Assembly (NCBI RefSeq): GCF_043633585.1
Contig: NZ_CP141832.1
Coordinates: forward strand, 434,001-498,000
DNA: 64,000 nt
Origin: Lacrimispora sinapis
GTDB lineage: Bacteria > Bacillota > Clostridia > Lachnospirales > Lachnospiraceae
Reading direction: 5' to 3'
Shown: piece by piece, positions 43,356 through 52,979 of the stretch
Numbering within the stretch: the first letter of the stretch is position 1
Layout of the letters: each line of letters opens with the position of its first letter
Notes under the pieces: generated by a model
What the model saw: only the letters and a program-made list of their open reading frames with translations
Databases searched by the model: none
Told to the model about the DNA's origin: nothing
Position numbers and translations under genes: made by a program

Positions 43356-45944
43356 ATGAACATTAATAAATTTACTCGAAAATCAATGGAAGCTGTCCAG
43401 AATTGTGAAAAACTTGCATATGAATATGGAAATCAGCAAATCGAGCAGGAGCATTTGCTTTATAGCCTTCTTACAATAGAAGACAGTCTGATTTTAAAGC
43501 TTATTACAAAGATGAACATACAGAAAGAGCAGTTTTTAAATGAAATCGTCCAGGCCATTCAAAAGCTGCCGAAAGTAAGCGGCGGACAGTTATACATCAG
43601 CAATGACTTGAATAAGGTACTGATCAGTGCAGAGGATGAGGCAAAAGGAATGGGAGATGAATACGTCTCCGTGGAGCACCTATTCCTTGCAATTTTAAAA
43701 CAGCCGTCCAAGCCGGTTAAAGAGTTATTGCGGACCTATGGCATTACAAGAGAGAATTTTTTAACTGCACTTTCTACGGTACGCGGCAACCAGCGGGTGG
43801 TGAACGACAACCCGGAAGCCACCTATGACACGTTGAATAAATATGGCTATGATATGGTGGAGAGAGCCAGGGACCAAAAGCTGGATCCGGTAATCGGCAG
43901 AGACAGTGAGATCCGTAACGTAGTCCGTATTCTTTCAAGAAAGACAAAGAATAACCCGGTGCTCATTGGGGAACCAGGAGTTGGTAAGACTGCGGTTGTT
44001 GAAGGTTTGGCCCAAAGAATTGTGCGGGGCGATGTTCCCGAAGGGTTAAAGGACAAAAAGCTGTTTGCCCTTGATATGGGGGCTATGCTTGCAGGAGCCA
44101 AGTACCGGGGTGAATTTGAAGAACGTTTAAAGGCCGTCCTTGATGAAGTGAAAAAGAGCGACGGACGGATCATACTTTTTATTGATGAGCTTCATACCAT
44201 CGTAGGGGCCGGAAAGACAGAAGGTTCCATGGATGCCGGAAATATGCTAAAGCCTATGCTGGCAAGAGGAGAACTCCACTGCATCGGCGCTACCACTCTT
44301 GATGAATACCGGCAGTACGTGGAAAAAGATCCCGCTCTGGAGCGGCGTTTCCAGCCGGTCATGGTAGATGAGCCCACGGTGGAAGATACCATTTCCATAC
44401 TGAGAGGATTAAAGGAGCGGTATGAGGTTTATCATGGAGTTAAAATCACCGACTCCGCTTTGGTTTCTGCAGCTGTCTTGTCTGACCGCTACATCAGCGA
44501 ACGTTTTTTACCGGATAAGGCCATTGACCTGGTGGATGAAGCCTGTGCCATGATTAAGACAGAGCTGGATTCCATGCCGGCGGAGTTGGATGAGCTTTCA
44601 AGAAGGATCATGCAGATGGAAATCGAAGAAGCGGCTCTAAAAAAAGAGACCGACCATTTAAGCCAGGATCGTTTGGCAGAACTGCAGAGAGAGCTGGCAG
44701 AGCTGCATGATGAATTTGCACGGCAGAAAGCCCAGTGGGAAAATGAAAAGGCATCAGTGGACCGGTTGTCTTCTTTAAGAGAGGAAATTGAAAACTTGAA
44801 CCGGGAAATACAGGATGCAAAACAGAAATATGATCTAAACCGTGCGGCAGAGCTGCAGTACGGAAAATTGCCTCAGCTTCAGAAAGAACTGGAAGAGGAG
44901 GAGGAACGGGTAAGGAATCAGGATTTAAGCCTGGTTCATGAAAGTGTGACAGAGGAAGAAATATCAAAAATTGTTTCCAAATGGACGGGGATTCCCGTAT
45001 CCAGACTGACAGAAAGTGAGCGGAATAAGACCCTTCATCTGGATCAGGAGCTTCATAAACGGGTCATCGGACAGGAAGAGGCAGTCACAAAAGTAACAGA
45101 AGCCATCATTCGTTCCAAGGCAGGGATCAAGGACCCCACAAAGCCCATTGGTTCCTTCCTGTTTTTAGGTCCTACCGGTGTGGGAAAAACAGAGCTTGCC
45201 AAAACATTGGCCCAAAGCCTGTTTGACGATGAAAACAACATTGTAAGAATTGATATGACCGAGTACATGGAAAAACATTCCGTATCCCGTTTGATCGGAG
45301 CACCTCCAGGATATGTGGGATATGACGAAGGCGGCCAGCTCACAGAAGCGGTTCGGAGAAAACCCTACTCAGTGGTTTTATTTGATGAGGTGGAAAAAGC
45401 CCATCCCGATGTATTTAATGTGCTTTTACAGGTGCTTGATGATGGACGTATCACCGATTCCACAGGTAAGACGGTGGACTTTAAAAACACCATTATTATC
45501 ATGACTTCCAATATTGGTTCCCAGTATCTGCTTACAGGCATTGATGAGAAGGGGGAAATCAGGGAAGATGCAGAAGCAATGGTCATGAATGATTTAAGAA
45601 ATCATTTCCGGCCGGAGTTCTTAAACCGTCTGGATGAAATCATTTTGTTTAAACCCCTGAACAAGGATAACATCAGAGGAATCATTGATCTTTTGATGGC
45701 CGATTTGAACAAGCGGATGCAGGACCGTGAGATAAAGATTGAACTGACTGATTCTGCAAAAAATATGATTATGGAGCGGGGATACGATCCTGCATATGGA
45801 GCACGCCCATTAAAACGGTATTTACAAAAACATGTGGAAACCCTGGCAGCTAAAATCATACTGGGTGAAGAGGTTCGTGCAGGCAAAGAGATCGTAATTG
45901 ATACGTCTGAAGACGGGCATCAGTTGATTGCATATTTGGAATAA
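43356..45944 (+). CDS. clpB: ATP-dependent disaggregase ClpB, 862 aa
   Basis: A hexameric Hsp100 disaggregase that works with DnaK to recover aggregated proteins. Full family length. The Clp N-domain is at ~1-145 (FTRKSMEAVQNCEKLA; EQEHLLYSLL). NBD1 has Walker A GEPGVGKTAVVEG at ~204 and Walker B IILFIDELH. A coiled-coil middle domain lies at ~400-520 (RLAELQRELAELHDE), which is longer than in ClpC and marks ClpB. NBD2 has Walker A GPTGVGKTELAKT at ~605 and ends in the D2-small domain (YGARPLKRYLQKHVE). No zinc finger or ClpP-loop feature was noticed. AAAGGAGG precedes the ATG. Monocistronic, with a hairpin downstream. Confidence 0.97.
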   Translation: MNINKFTRKSMEAVQNCEKLAYEYGNQQIEQEHLLYSLLTIEDSLILKLITKMNIQKEQFLNEIVQAIQKLPKVSGGQLYISNDLNKVLISAEDEAKGMGDEYVSVEHLFLAILKQPSKPVKELLRTYGITRENFLTALSTVRGNQRVVNDNPEATYDTLNKYGYDMVERARDQKLDPVIGRDSEIRNVVRILSRKTKNNPVLIGEPGVGKTAVVEGLAQRIVRGDVPEGLKDKKLFALDMGAMLAGAKYRGEFEERLKAVLDEVKKSDGRIILFIDELHTIVGAGKTEGSMDAGNMLKPMLARGELHCIGATTLDEYRQYVEKDPALERRFQPVMVDEPTVEDTISILRGLKERYEVYHGVKITDSALVSAAVLSDRYISERFLPDKAIDLVDEACAMIKTELDSMPAELDELSRRIMQMEIEEAALKKETDHLSQDRLAELQRELAELHDEFARQKAQWENEKASVDRLSSLREEIENLNREIQDAKQKYDLNRAAELQYGKLPQLQKELEEEEERVRNQDLSLVHESVTEEEISKIVSKWTGIPVSRLTESERNKTLHLDQELHKRVIGQEEAVTKVTEAIIRSKAGIKDPTKPIGSFLFLGPTGVGKTELAKTLAQSLFDDENNIVRIDMTEYMEKHSVSRLIGAPPGYVGYDEGGQLTEAVRRKPYSVVLFDEVEKAHPDVFNVLLQVLDDGRITDSTGKTVDFKNTIIIMTSNIGSQYLLTGIDEKGEIREDAEAMVMNDLRNHFRPEFLNRLDEIILFKPLNKDNIRGIIDLLMADLNKRMQDREIKIELTDSAKNMIMERGYDPAYGARPLKRYLQKHVETLAAKIILGEEVRAGKEIVIDTSEDGHQLIAYLE

Positions 45945-46008
45945 AAAAATGATGCATAAAAAAATTGTAAATTAATAATGTGATATAGAAGAAAATGTAG
46001 TAAAAATA

Positions 46009-46091
46009 AAAATGCGCTCTGACAGGGCAATAAAAACCAACGGAAGGTAAGGAAAACCATTGGGCAATAAAGCCAAATCACAGCGCATTTT
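46009..46091. terminator. Bidirectional terminator between clpB and ansA
   Basis: AAAATGCGCT (46009-46018) pairs with AGCGCATTTT (46082-46091), followed by more T residues. The 63-nt loop holds a smaller TTGG..CCAA hairpin. It lies between convergent genes and would serve both strands. The long loop is unusual for a simple terminator. Confidence 0.65.
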
Positions 46092-46125
46092 TTTTAGCAA
46101 AGCCGAGATTCTTCAAGTCAATTCC

Positions 46126-47130
46126 TTAAACACTCCAAAGAATATCCCGGTTAATCGTATGGTAGAACAGATCCCGAATCATTTTTTGATCCTTCGTCTG
46201 TCCAAGAATCCACATCAGTTTCGTAACCGTAGCCTCCAGTGTCATATCATAAGCTTCTAAAAGTCCAAATTCTTTTTTTATGGTATGTCCCACTTCATAG
46301 ACTGACATATTGCTGCCCTCATTGGTGACCTGGGTGGTCATGACCACGGTTTTTCCAAGAGAGACCCATTTTTCTATGGCTTTATAAAAGTCTCCCGTAT
46401 CATAGGAGGGAAGTCCACCCACTCCAAAGGATTCAATAATGACCGCATCATAATGTTCCGCCATATAATCAAGTGTCTCTGCCCCCATGGAAGGAATCAG
46501 CTTCATCAGAGACACATGCGGATTTAAATGGTGGAAAAATTGTAATTTTCCGGAGTATGATTTTTTATCATCAAGGTAAAATATTACGTGACCATCCTGA
46601 ATGGTGGCAATATATGGAAAGTTAATGCTTGAAAATGCGTTATAGCTTTTGGTGCGGACCTTTTTCCCTCTGGTGCCGGCGATGGCTTTTCCGTCGAAAA
46701 CAATGGTCACACCGTGAGCCCGGTCATCACTGGCAAAGCGCAGACTGTCAAATAAATTTATACGAGCGTCCGTATTTTCCATATCAATGGGTTTTTGTGC
46801 ACCGGTTATGACAATGGGTTTTTGTGAATTCTGAATGAGATAAGATAAGGCAGCGGCCGTATATGCCATGGTATCCGTACCATGACAGATGACGAAACCA
46901 TCGTATTCATCATAATGGTCTTCCATAGCCTTTGCTATGATGAGCCAGTGCTTTGGCTGCATATTGGTACTGTCAATATTTAATACCTGCAGACTGTCTG
47001 CCCTGCAGAAGTTTTTCGCCTCCGGGACATAGGAAAGCAGTTCGTTGGAGGTCAAAAGCGGTTTTAACCCGGAGTCGCCCCTCTTGCAGGCGATGGTTCC
47101 GCCTGTGCCCAGCATTAGTATTTTTTTCAT
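46126..47130 (-). CDS. ansA: L-asparaginase, type I (AnsA-like), 334 aa
   Basis: Hydrolyses L-asparagine to aspartate and ammonia. The two conserved catalytic segments are present: LGTGGTIA with the nucleophilic Thr12, and CHGTDTMAYTA with Thr85-Asp86. Other family features are VITGAQKP and the absence of a signal peptide, which makes it the cytoplasmic type. The C-terminal half includes AVIIESFGVGGLPS. A ribosome site (AGGTG, on the minus strand) precedes the ATG at 47130. It stands alone, convergent with clpB and divergent from the DUF4250 gene. Confidence 0.94.
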   Translation of the reverse strand: MKKILMLGTGGTIACKRGDSGLKPLLTSNELLSYVPEAKNFCRADSLQVLNIDSTNMQPKHWLIIAKAMEDHYDEYDGFVICHGTDTMAYTAAALSYLIQNSQKPIVITGAQKPIDMENTDARINLFDSLRFASDDRAHGVTIVFDGKAIAGTRGKKVRTKSYNAFSSINFPYIATIQDGHVIFYLDDKKSYSGKLQFFHHLNPHVSLMKLIPSMGAETLDYMAEHYDAVIIESFGVGGLPSYDTGDFYKAIEKWVSLGKTVVMTTQVTNEGSNMSVYEVGHTIKKEFGLLEAYDMTLEATVTKLMWILGQTKDQKMIRDLFYHTINRDILWSV

Positions 47131-47200
47131 TTAAAATCACCTCTTGAAAGATTCTGAACCTGATTGTAGCATTTCTTTTTCCGTTCGTATAGGGCATTTG

Positions 47201-47229
47201 TTGAAAATAATGGATAACTATGTTAAAAT
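47201..47229 (+). promoter_or_regulatory. Promoter of the DUF4250 gene
   Basis: TTGAAA (47201-47206), 17-bp spacer, TAAAAT (47224-47229), 31 bp before the ATG at 47261. Confidence 0.6.
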
Positions 47230-47260
47230 TATATATAATTAAGAAACAGGAGAGAAAGCA

Positions 47261-47440
47261 ATGACTCAAGTACCAAAGGATCCGGTGATATTATTAAGTT
47301 ATATGAACACACAATTAAGAGATTTTTATCCTTCACTGGAAGAATGCTGCAAAAGTCTGGGGATTCAGGAAGAGGAAGTTACACGCACCCTGGCTTCCAT
47401 TGACTATCGCTATGATCGTGAGAAAAATCAATTTATATAA
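47261..47440 (+). CDS. DUF4250 domain protein, 59 aa
   Basis: A short cytoplasmic protein. Its whole sequence follows the DUF4250 pattern: PKDPVILLSYMNTQLRDFYP near the start, then SLEECCKSLGI, and a 'IDYRYDREKNQF' end. The family is common in Clostridia and has no assigned function; a helical, possibly DNA- or partner-binding fold is plausible. An AGGAGAG ribosome site precedes the ATG. A promoter lies upstream and a strong terminator downstream, so it is monocistronic. Confidence 0.85.
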   Translation: MTQVPKDPVILLSYMNTQLRDFYPSLEECCKSLGIQEEEVTRTLASIDYRYDREKNQFI

Positions 47441-47467
47441 ATAACGACATTCCCTGAAGGGGAAAAT

Positions 47468-47499
47468 AAAGGGTCGTCGCTTATGCGGTGGCCCTTTTT
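47468..47499 (+). terminator. Strong rho-independent terminator after the DUF4250 gene
   Basis: AAAGGGTCGTCGC pairs fully (with G-T wobbles) with GCGGTGGCCCTTT around a TTAT tetraloop, then runs into T residues. Confidence 0.9.
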
Positions 47500-47527
47500 G
47501 TAAAAAAGAAAGACAGGAGGTAGATTC

Positions 47528-49039
47528 ATGGATACGATTTGGATACAGACCGTGGAATTGTGGAATTGGTTAATGAACCATCTGATCTATATCAATCTGG
47601 TTCTTTCCATAATCATTGTATTTTTTCAGCGGCGGGACCCCAAAGCGGTCTGGACCTGGCTGCTGGCTTTGTATTTTATTCCGGTATTCGGAATATTGTT
47701 TTACCTCCTTCTGGGTCAGGATATGCGGAAGAATAAGATGTTCCGGGTAAAAGAAATTGAAGACCGGATGAGCTATTCCATAAAAAACCAGGAGGATTTT
47801 TTAAGAAATAATGATATGAGCCTGGTTTCCTCTTTATCCAGAGATTATGCCGATTTAGTCCTCTATAATCTGGAAACCTCAGGCTCCGTCCTCACGGTCG
47901 ATAATGAAGTTACGATTTTTACGGACGGAGAGGACAAATTCCGGGATTTGAGAAATGAATTATCAAAGGCAGTCCACTTCATTCATTTACAGTATTACAT
48001 TATAAAAGACGATGAACTATTTGATTCCATAATTCCAATTCTGATCGAAAGGGCAAAGGCAGGGGTGGAAGTCCGGATTCTCTGTGACGGTATGGGCGGG
48101 CGTTTTATGCCCAAGTCCAAGTGGAAGCTGTTAAAGGAAAACGGTGTGAAGGTAGGCATCTTTTTTCCGCCCATTATGGGGCGGCTCCAGCTTCGTGTAA
48201 ACTACAGAAACCACAGAAAAATCGTTGTCATTGATAACCGGGTGGGATATGTGGGCGGATTTAACATTGGAAGGGAATACATTTCAAAAGATGCCAAATT
48301 TGGGTATTGGCGGGATACGCATTTAAAATTAACCGGAGGTTCGGTGTTAAGCCTGCAGATCCGGTTTGCTTTAGACTGGAATTATGCCGCAGGAGAAAAT
48401 CTGTTCAAGCATATGAAATATTTCTGTGAAAATGATGACGGAACCTGCCTGGAGTCTTTGGGAGTAGTTGACATAACCAGAAAAGAAAAGAAGCTGGGAA
48501 TTCAAATTATAGCCAGCGGGCCTGATGCAGGCAGCAGACAGATCCGGGATAATTACCTCCGGTTGTTTTCCAAGGCAAGGCATCACATCTATATCCAGAC
48601 GCCTTATTTTGTGCCGGATGATGCCGTACTTTCCACTTTGCGGTTAGCTGCCCGTTCCGGTGTGGATGTAAGGCTGATGATTCCTTGTAAGCCGGACCAT
48701 CCCTTTGTTTACTGGGCGTCTTATTCCTATGTAGGGGATCTGCTTTCGGCTGGAGCCAGATGCTACACCTATGAAAATGGGTTCCTTCATGCAAAAGGGG
48801 TGATGACAGATGGGAAGGTCAGCTCCTATGGAACCGCCAACATGGATATCCGCAGCTTTGAGCTCAATTTTGAAGTCAATGCAGTGATTTATGATGAGGA
48901 AACCACACAAAAGCTGGAAGAACTGTTTTTAAAGGATTTAGAGGTATGCAAAGAGATTACACCTGAGATTTATGAGGACCGGAGCATCTTCATCCGCATC
49001 AAGGAGCAGGGCAGCAGACTGCTGTCTCCTCTTTTATAG
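47528..49039 (+). CDS. cls: Cardiolipin synthase, phospholipase D type, 503 aa
   Basis: Joins two phosphatidylglycerols into cardiolipin at the membrane. Two N-terminal TM helices (~14-33 LIYINLVLSIIIVFF; ~43-62 WLLALYFIPVFGILFYLLLG) precede two PLD domains. HKD motif 1 is NHRKIVVIDN (His229) and motif 2 is LHAKGVMTDG (His421), followed by YGTANMDIRSFELNFE. The length is normal for bacterial ClsA. AGGAGG precedes the ATG. The following membrane-protein and plsC genes make this a small envelope-lipid neighbourhood. Confidence 0.95.
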   Translation: MDTIWIQTVELWNWLMNHLIYINLVLSIIIVFFQRRDPKAVWTWLLALYFIPVFGILFYLLLGQDMRKNKMFRVKEIEDRMSYSIKNQEDFLRNNDMSLVSSLSRDYADLVLYNLETSGSVLTVDNEVTIFTDGEDKFRDLRNELSKAVHFIHLQYYIIKDDELFDSIIPILIERAKAGVEVRILCDGMGGRFMPKSKWKLLKENGVKVGIFFPPIMGRLQLRVNYRNHRKIVVIDNRVGYVGGFNIGREYISKDAKFGYWRDTHLKLTGGSVLSLQIRFALDWNYAAGENLFKHMKYFCENDDGTCLESLGVVDITRKEKKLGIQIIASGPDAGSRQIRDNYLRLFSKARHHIYIQTPYFVPDDAVLSTLRLAARSGVDVRLMIPCKPDHPFVYWASYSYVGDLLSAGARCYTYENGFLHAKGVMTDGKVSSYGTANMDIRSFELNFEVNAVIYDEETTQKLEELFLKDLEVCKEITPEIYEDRSIFIRIKEQGSRLLSPLL

Positions 49040-49082
49040 AATTCTTTACCGCACAACATAATTTCTCCATAACCGGCGCATA

Positions 49083-49553
49083 ATGAAAGTTATGAAGACA
49101 CTAACACAAATTGATTTAAAACAATTACCCATGAACTTCTGCAGATGCGGAGTGACAGGCTGGTGCCTGGAGGTTATTTTTACCTCAACGGAATCCATTT
49201 TGCGTCATGACTGGCGGCTGATGGGGCAGACTTCTCTGTTGATGTTCCCCATCTATGGCTGCGGAGCCTTGCTTGGTCCCATCGGACAATTCATCGACCA
49301 ATGGCTGAGCCCCGGACAAAGGCTTGCACCAAGGCCGGGAGAACTTGCCATCCGGCATGGATTCCTTTATATGGTTCTTATTTTTGTGGCAGAATATATT
49401 TTTGGATCGCTGCTCACACTCACCGGAATGTGTCCCTGGGATTACTCCGGACGCAGCACCAACATCGACGGGCTTATCCGCCTGGATTTTGCACCGTTGT
49501 GGTTTGCCACCGGACTGTTGTTTGAACAAATTACAAAAAAGAGAGGAAGGTAG
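49083..49553 (+). CDS. CmpB-like integral membrane protein (putative ABC-transporter type IV), 156 aa
   Basis: A hydrophobic protein with about four TM helices. It contains the pattern seen in CmpB/PF06541 proteins: 'CGVTGWCLEVIFTS', 'SLLMFPIYGCGALLGP' and 'LTGMCPWDYSGRSTNIDGLIRLDFAPLWFATGLLFE'. The family is annotated as a putative transporter, but no substrate is established. The start is uncertain: ATGs at 49083, 49092 and 49131 are all in frame and none has a good ribosome site. It lies 43 bp after cls. Confidence 0.75.
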   Translation: MKVMKTLTQIDLKQLPMNFCRCGVTGWCLEVIFTSTESILRHDWRLMGQTSLLMFPIYGCGALLGPIGQFIDQWLSPGQRLAPRPGELAIRHGFLYMVLIFVAEYIFGSLLTLTGMCPWDYSGRSTNIDGLIRLDFAPLWFATGLLFEQITKKRGR

Positions 49554-49607
49554 TATTGTAATTAAAGTCGCCATTTTATATAATAGATAAAATGGAGGGC
49601 GAGAGCA

Positions 49608-50360
49608 ATGATACGTTTTATACTGGTAGCAGCAACAGTCATTTTATTTTTGGTTTTAAGTATCCCGGTCCTCATTTTTGAATGGCTGACTGGGAAAAGA
49701 GACCGCCATCTGCGGGACAGACAGAGCATTGCGGTGGTAAGAAGGATTTTCAGGGTAATCCTGTCCTTTGCCGGTGTGAAGATCACGGTAAAGGGAAAAG
49801 AGAACATTCCGGCTGATCGTGCCGTTCTCTATGTGGGAAACCATAGAAGTTATTTTGATATCCTGGTGGGCTACGTTACCGTCCCCGGTCTTATGGGATT
49901 TGTGGCCAAAAAAGAGATGGAGAAGATTCCTCTGCTCTCCACCTGGATGAAATTTGTGAATTGCCTGTTTTTGGATCGGAAGAATTTGAAGGAAGGCTTA
50001 AAAACCATTCTTACAGGCATCGAGCAGGTGAAAAACGGGGTCTCCGTCTGGATCTTTCCGGAAGGGACCAGAAATAAGAATGAGAATCCTCTGGACCTTC
50101 TTCCCTTTAAGGAAGGAAGTCTTAAAATTGCAGAAAAAAGCGGATGTCCCGTAGTTCCGGTAGCCATGACAGGGACTGCGGAGGTTTTTGAAAGGCATTT
50201 GCCTTTTATCCGGCCGTCCCATGTGACCATTGAATTCGGCAAGCCATTTTATCCCAAGGAATTGGAAGCGGAGTTCCGCAAATTTCCGGGAGCGTATGCG
50301 GAAAGTCAGATCAAGACCATGCTGGGAGAACAGCTAAGCCTGAATGAGAACCACACGTAA
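49608..50360 (+). CDS. plsC: 1-acyl-sn-glycerol-3-phosphate acyltransferase, 250 aa
   Basis: Adds the second acyl chain to lysophosphatidic acid, giving phosphatidic acid. An N-terminal TM helix (IRFILVAATVILFLVLSIPV) is followed by the acyltransferase blocks: NHRSYFD (His79...Asp84, the HX4D catalytic motif), LFLDRKN, FPEGTRNK (~150) and a VPVAMTGT block. Normal length. The ribosome site is TGGAGGGCGAG. It lies close to cls and 30 bp upstream of pheA in the same direction. Confidence 0.94.
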   Translation: MIRFILVAATVILFLVLSIPVLIFEWLTGKRDRHLRDRQSIAVVRRIFRVILSFAGVKITVKGKENIPADRAVLYVGNHRSYFDILVGYVTVPGLMGFVAKKEMEKIPLLSTWMKFVNCLFLDRKNLKEGLKTILTGIEQVKNGVSVWIFPEGTRNKNENPLDLLPFKEGSLKIAEKSGCPVVPVAMTGTAEVFERHLPFIRPSHVTIEFGKPFYPKELEAEFRKFPGAYAESQIKTMLGEQLSLNENHT

Positions 50361-50390
50361 TTACACAATCAGATAAAGGGAAGAAGACCT

Positions 50391-51527
50391 ATGAAGACAT
50401 TAGACCTACAGGAAATCAGAAAGCAGCTAGACGGGATCGACCGGGAGATGGTTGCCCTCTTTGAAACGCGTATGGAGCTGTGCAGAAAAGTGGCCGAATA
50501 TAAGATAGGCACCGGTAAGCCGGTCTATGACGGAGAAAGAGAACAGCAGAAGATCGATGCGGTCACTGGTATGGTGGAAGGGGAATTCTTAAAGCAGGCG
50601 GTAAAGGAACTGTTCACCCAGATGATGACCATCAGCCGTAATTATCAGTACAAGCAGATGGCAGAATCTGGTTTTCAGACAGAACATACCTTTAAACCCG
50701 TAAAGAATCTTGCGCTTGCAGGAGCAAGGGTTGTGTATCAGGGGGTGGAAGGTGCTTACAGCCATGGCGCAGCCTTAAAGTATTTCGGCCCGGAAGCCAG
50801 TCTCTACCATGTGGCAACCTGGGATGATGCCATGAAGGAAGTGGAGGAAGGCAGAGCAGACTATGCAGTGCTTCCCATTGAAAATTCCTCCGCAGGTGCG
50901 GTGACGGACAATTATGACCTTCTGATGAAATATCATAATTACATCGCGGCTGAAACCTTTTTAACGGTAAACCATGCTCTTTTGGGACTTCCTAATGCCA
51001 GGACAGAAGATATACGGACCGTATTTTCCCATCCACAGGCCCTGATGCAGTGCTCGGAGTTTCTAAATGCCAACAGGCAATGGAAGCAGATCAGTGTGGA
51101 GAATACGGCGGTGGCAGCCAAAAAGGTCCTGGAAGAGGGAGATCCTTCCCAGGCCGCCGTAGCCAGTGAAATTGCCGGAGAGCTTTATGGCCTTAAGGTT
51201 TTGAGTTCTTCCATTAACCATAACAAAAACAATACCACCCGTTTTATCATCCTTACCAAAGAAGCGGTATACCGGGAGGATGCACAAAAAATAAGTTTGA
51301 GTTTTGAACTGCCTCATAAGAGCGGTTCCCTTTATAATATATTGAGCAATTTTATTTACAACGGAGTCAACATGTTTATGATCGAATCCAGACCCATTCC
51401 CGGAAGAAACTGGGAATACCGGTTCTTTGTTGATATTGAAGGGAATTTAAGCCATGCGTCCGTTCAGAATGCCTTAAAGGGAATTTCCGAGGAAGGCCGC
51501 AATATGAGGATTTTAGGAAATTATTAA
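50391..51527 (+). CDS. pheA: Bifunctional chorismate mutase / prephenate dehydratase (P-protein), 378 aa
   Basis: Converts chorismate to prephenate and then phenylpyruvate, the committed path to phenylalanine. The chorismate mutase AroQ domain is at ~1-90 (IRKQLDGIDREMVALFETRM; VYDGEREQQKI). The dehydratase domain is at ~113-290 (YQGVEGAYSHGAALKYFG; NSSAGAVTDNYDLL; NTTRFIIL with the catalytic TRF). A C-terminal ACT domain at ~298-378 (LPHKSGSLYNILSNF; ESRPIPGRNWEYRFFVD) should give feedback inhibition by phenylalanine. A GGGAAG ribosome site precedes the ATG. I see no T-box or leader peptide in the short gap after plsC. Confidence 0.96.
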   Translation: MKTLDLQEIRKQLDGIDREMVALFETRMELCRKVAEYKIGTGKPVYDGEREQQKIDAVTGMVEGEFLKQAVKELFTQMMTISRNYQYKQMAESGFQTEHTFKPVKNLALAGARVVYQGVEGAYSHGAALKYFGPEASLYHVATWDDAMKEVEEGRADYAVLPIENSSAGAVTDNYDLLMKYHNYIAAETFLTVNHALLGLPNARTEDIRTVFSHPQALMQCSEFLNANRQWKQISVENTAVAAKKVLEEGDPSQAAVASEIAGELYGLKVLSSSINHNKNNTTRFIILTKEAVYREDAQKISLSFELPHKSGSLYNILSNFIYNGVNMFMIESRPIPGRNWEYRFFVDIEGNLSHASVQNALKGISEEGRNMRILGNY

Positions 51528-51538
51528 GGGCTTTTCAT

Positions 51539-51565
51539 AAGTTCGGTCTGATTCAGACCGGACTT
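51539..51565 (+). terminator. Hairpin after pheA
   Basis: AAGTTCGGTCTG pairs with CAGACCGGACTT (one G-T wobble) around ATT, but only a short T-run follows. It is probably a weak terminator or processing site before the DUF815 gene. Confidence 0.6.
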
Positions 51566-51588
51566 AAACTTTACACAGGGAGGAAATT

Positions 51589-52878
51589 ATGAAATCTCAG
51601 GAATTGATACTGTACCGCGACTTAGAATACCGGGAACTCTTTGACCAGATTGCGAAACTGCTGACACGTTCCCCGGAGGAAAAATCAGAAGCAATGCCGG
51701 ATTCCCATGCCTGTGCGGGTCAGATGATTAAGCTGGCGTCCTCTTACGGGTTTTCGGGAAACCTATGGCATTGTTTTTTGGCATTATGCCTGGCGGACAA
51801 TGAAAATGCCTACAGCACCTCCTGTGAGGTGGTAGGGCCTGTAAGAGGGACATTAAACCAGCTCGCAGCCCATGATTTTGCCATCTTCAAAGAACTTTTT
51901 TCTTACGATATCAGCACCTTGGATGATAGGGGAGCGTCCGGAATATGGTCTTCGCTGAAAGACTACGAGGCACCGGATGAGAGCAGCAGTGTTTATAATC
52001 CATGGATCCGGGACCAGATTCTTGCACTTGCAAAAGCACTTTCCTGCGCTTCTGATGAGGAGGTATTTAAGGCAGAGGTCACAGAATTTTACCGCCGGTT
52101 CGGGGTAGGGAAATTTGGCCTTAACAAGGCGTTTCGTGTGGAGGGAGAAGAAAACCATCCAAGAATCCTTCCGATTACAAATATTGAAACCATTGATTTA
52201 TCCGATATCATCGGTTATGAGCGCCAAAAGCAGAAGCTTATAGAAAATACGGAGGCGTTTTTGAATGGAAAGGCTGCCAATAACGTCCTGTTATTCGGGG
52301 ACAGCGGAACCGGGAAGTCCTCCAGCATCAAGGCCATTTTAAATGAATACTATGACAGGGGATTAAGGATCATTGAGGTTTACAAGCACCAGTTTCAGAT
52401 GCTTTTAAAGGTCCAGGAGCAGATAAAAGACCGGAATTACAAATTCATCATCTATATGGATGACCTGTCTTTTGAGGACTCGGAACTGGAATATAAATAT
52501 TTAAAAGCCATTATGGAAGGGGGCCTGGGAGTAAAACCTGGGAATGTGTTGATTTATGCCACTTCAAACCGCCGCCATTTGATCCGGGAAAAGTTCAGCG
52601 ACAAAAGAGAATTGGATGATGAATTACATAATAATGATACCGTCCAGGAAAAACTTTCCCTGGTTGCCCGCTTCGGCGTGACCATTTATTATGGTTCTCC
52701 CGATAAAGCAGAGTATTTAAATATTGTAAAGGAACTGGCCGCAAGGCACCAGATAACCATGCCGCTGGAGGAGCTTTATGCAAAGGCAAATATCTGGGAA
52801 TTGCAGCATGGGGGTCTGTCTGGAAGGACTGCAAGCCAGTTTTTAACTTACATTTTGGGGAAGAAAGAAGAAAAATAG
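51589..52878 (+). CDS. DUF815-family AAA+ ATPase, 429 aa
   Basis: A P-loop ATPase of the DUF815 type. The N-terminal ~200 residues are helical. The ATPase core begins at DIIGYERQKQKLIENTEAFL, with Walker A GDSGTGKSS (~236) and a Walker-B-like IYMDDLSFED. A sensor-like ATSNRRHLIREKF and a C-terminal lid follow. No partner is known for this family. The GGGAGG ribosome site is good. It stands between pheA and the polyphosphate genes without sharing an obvious pathway with either. Confidence 0.85.
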   Translation: MKSQELILYRDLEYRELFDQIAKLLTRSPEEKSEAMPDSHACAGQMIKLASSYGFSGNLWHCFLALCLADNENAYSTSCEVVGPVRGTLNQLAAHDFAIFKELFSYDISTLDDRGASGIWSSLKDYEAPDESSSVYNPWIRDQILALAKALSCASDEEVFKAEVTEFYRRFGVGKFGLNKAFRVEGEENHPRILPITNIETIDLSDIIGYERQKQKLIENTEAFLNGKAANNVLLFGDSGTGKSSSIKAILNEYYDRGLRIIEVYKHQFQMLLKVQEQIKDRNYKFIIYMDDLSFEDSELEYKYLKAIMEGGLGVKPGNVLIYATSNRRHLIREKFSDKRELDDELHNNDTVQEKLSLVARFGVTIYYGSPDKAEYLNIVKELAARHQITMPLEELYAKANIWELQHGGLSGRTASQFLTYILGKKEEK

Positions 52879-52979
52879 GGAATTATGGAATATTTTACCT
52901 GGATTTAACACAGAACTTACAAACATAGAGTAAAATAGTAGCAAAACGGCCCTTAGAATGGGCGGTAAGGAGGGCAAGT

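Noticed and set aside
50361..50390. Possible regulatory leader (T-box or attenuator) for pheA
   Set aside because: Only 30 bp separate plsC and pheA. There is no T-box core, Phe-rich leader peptide or terminator.
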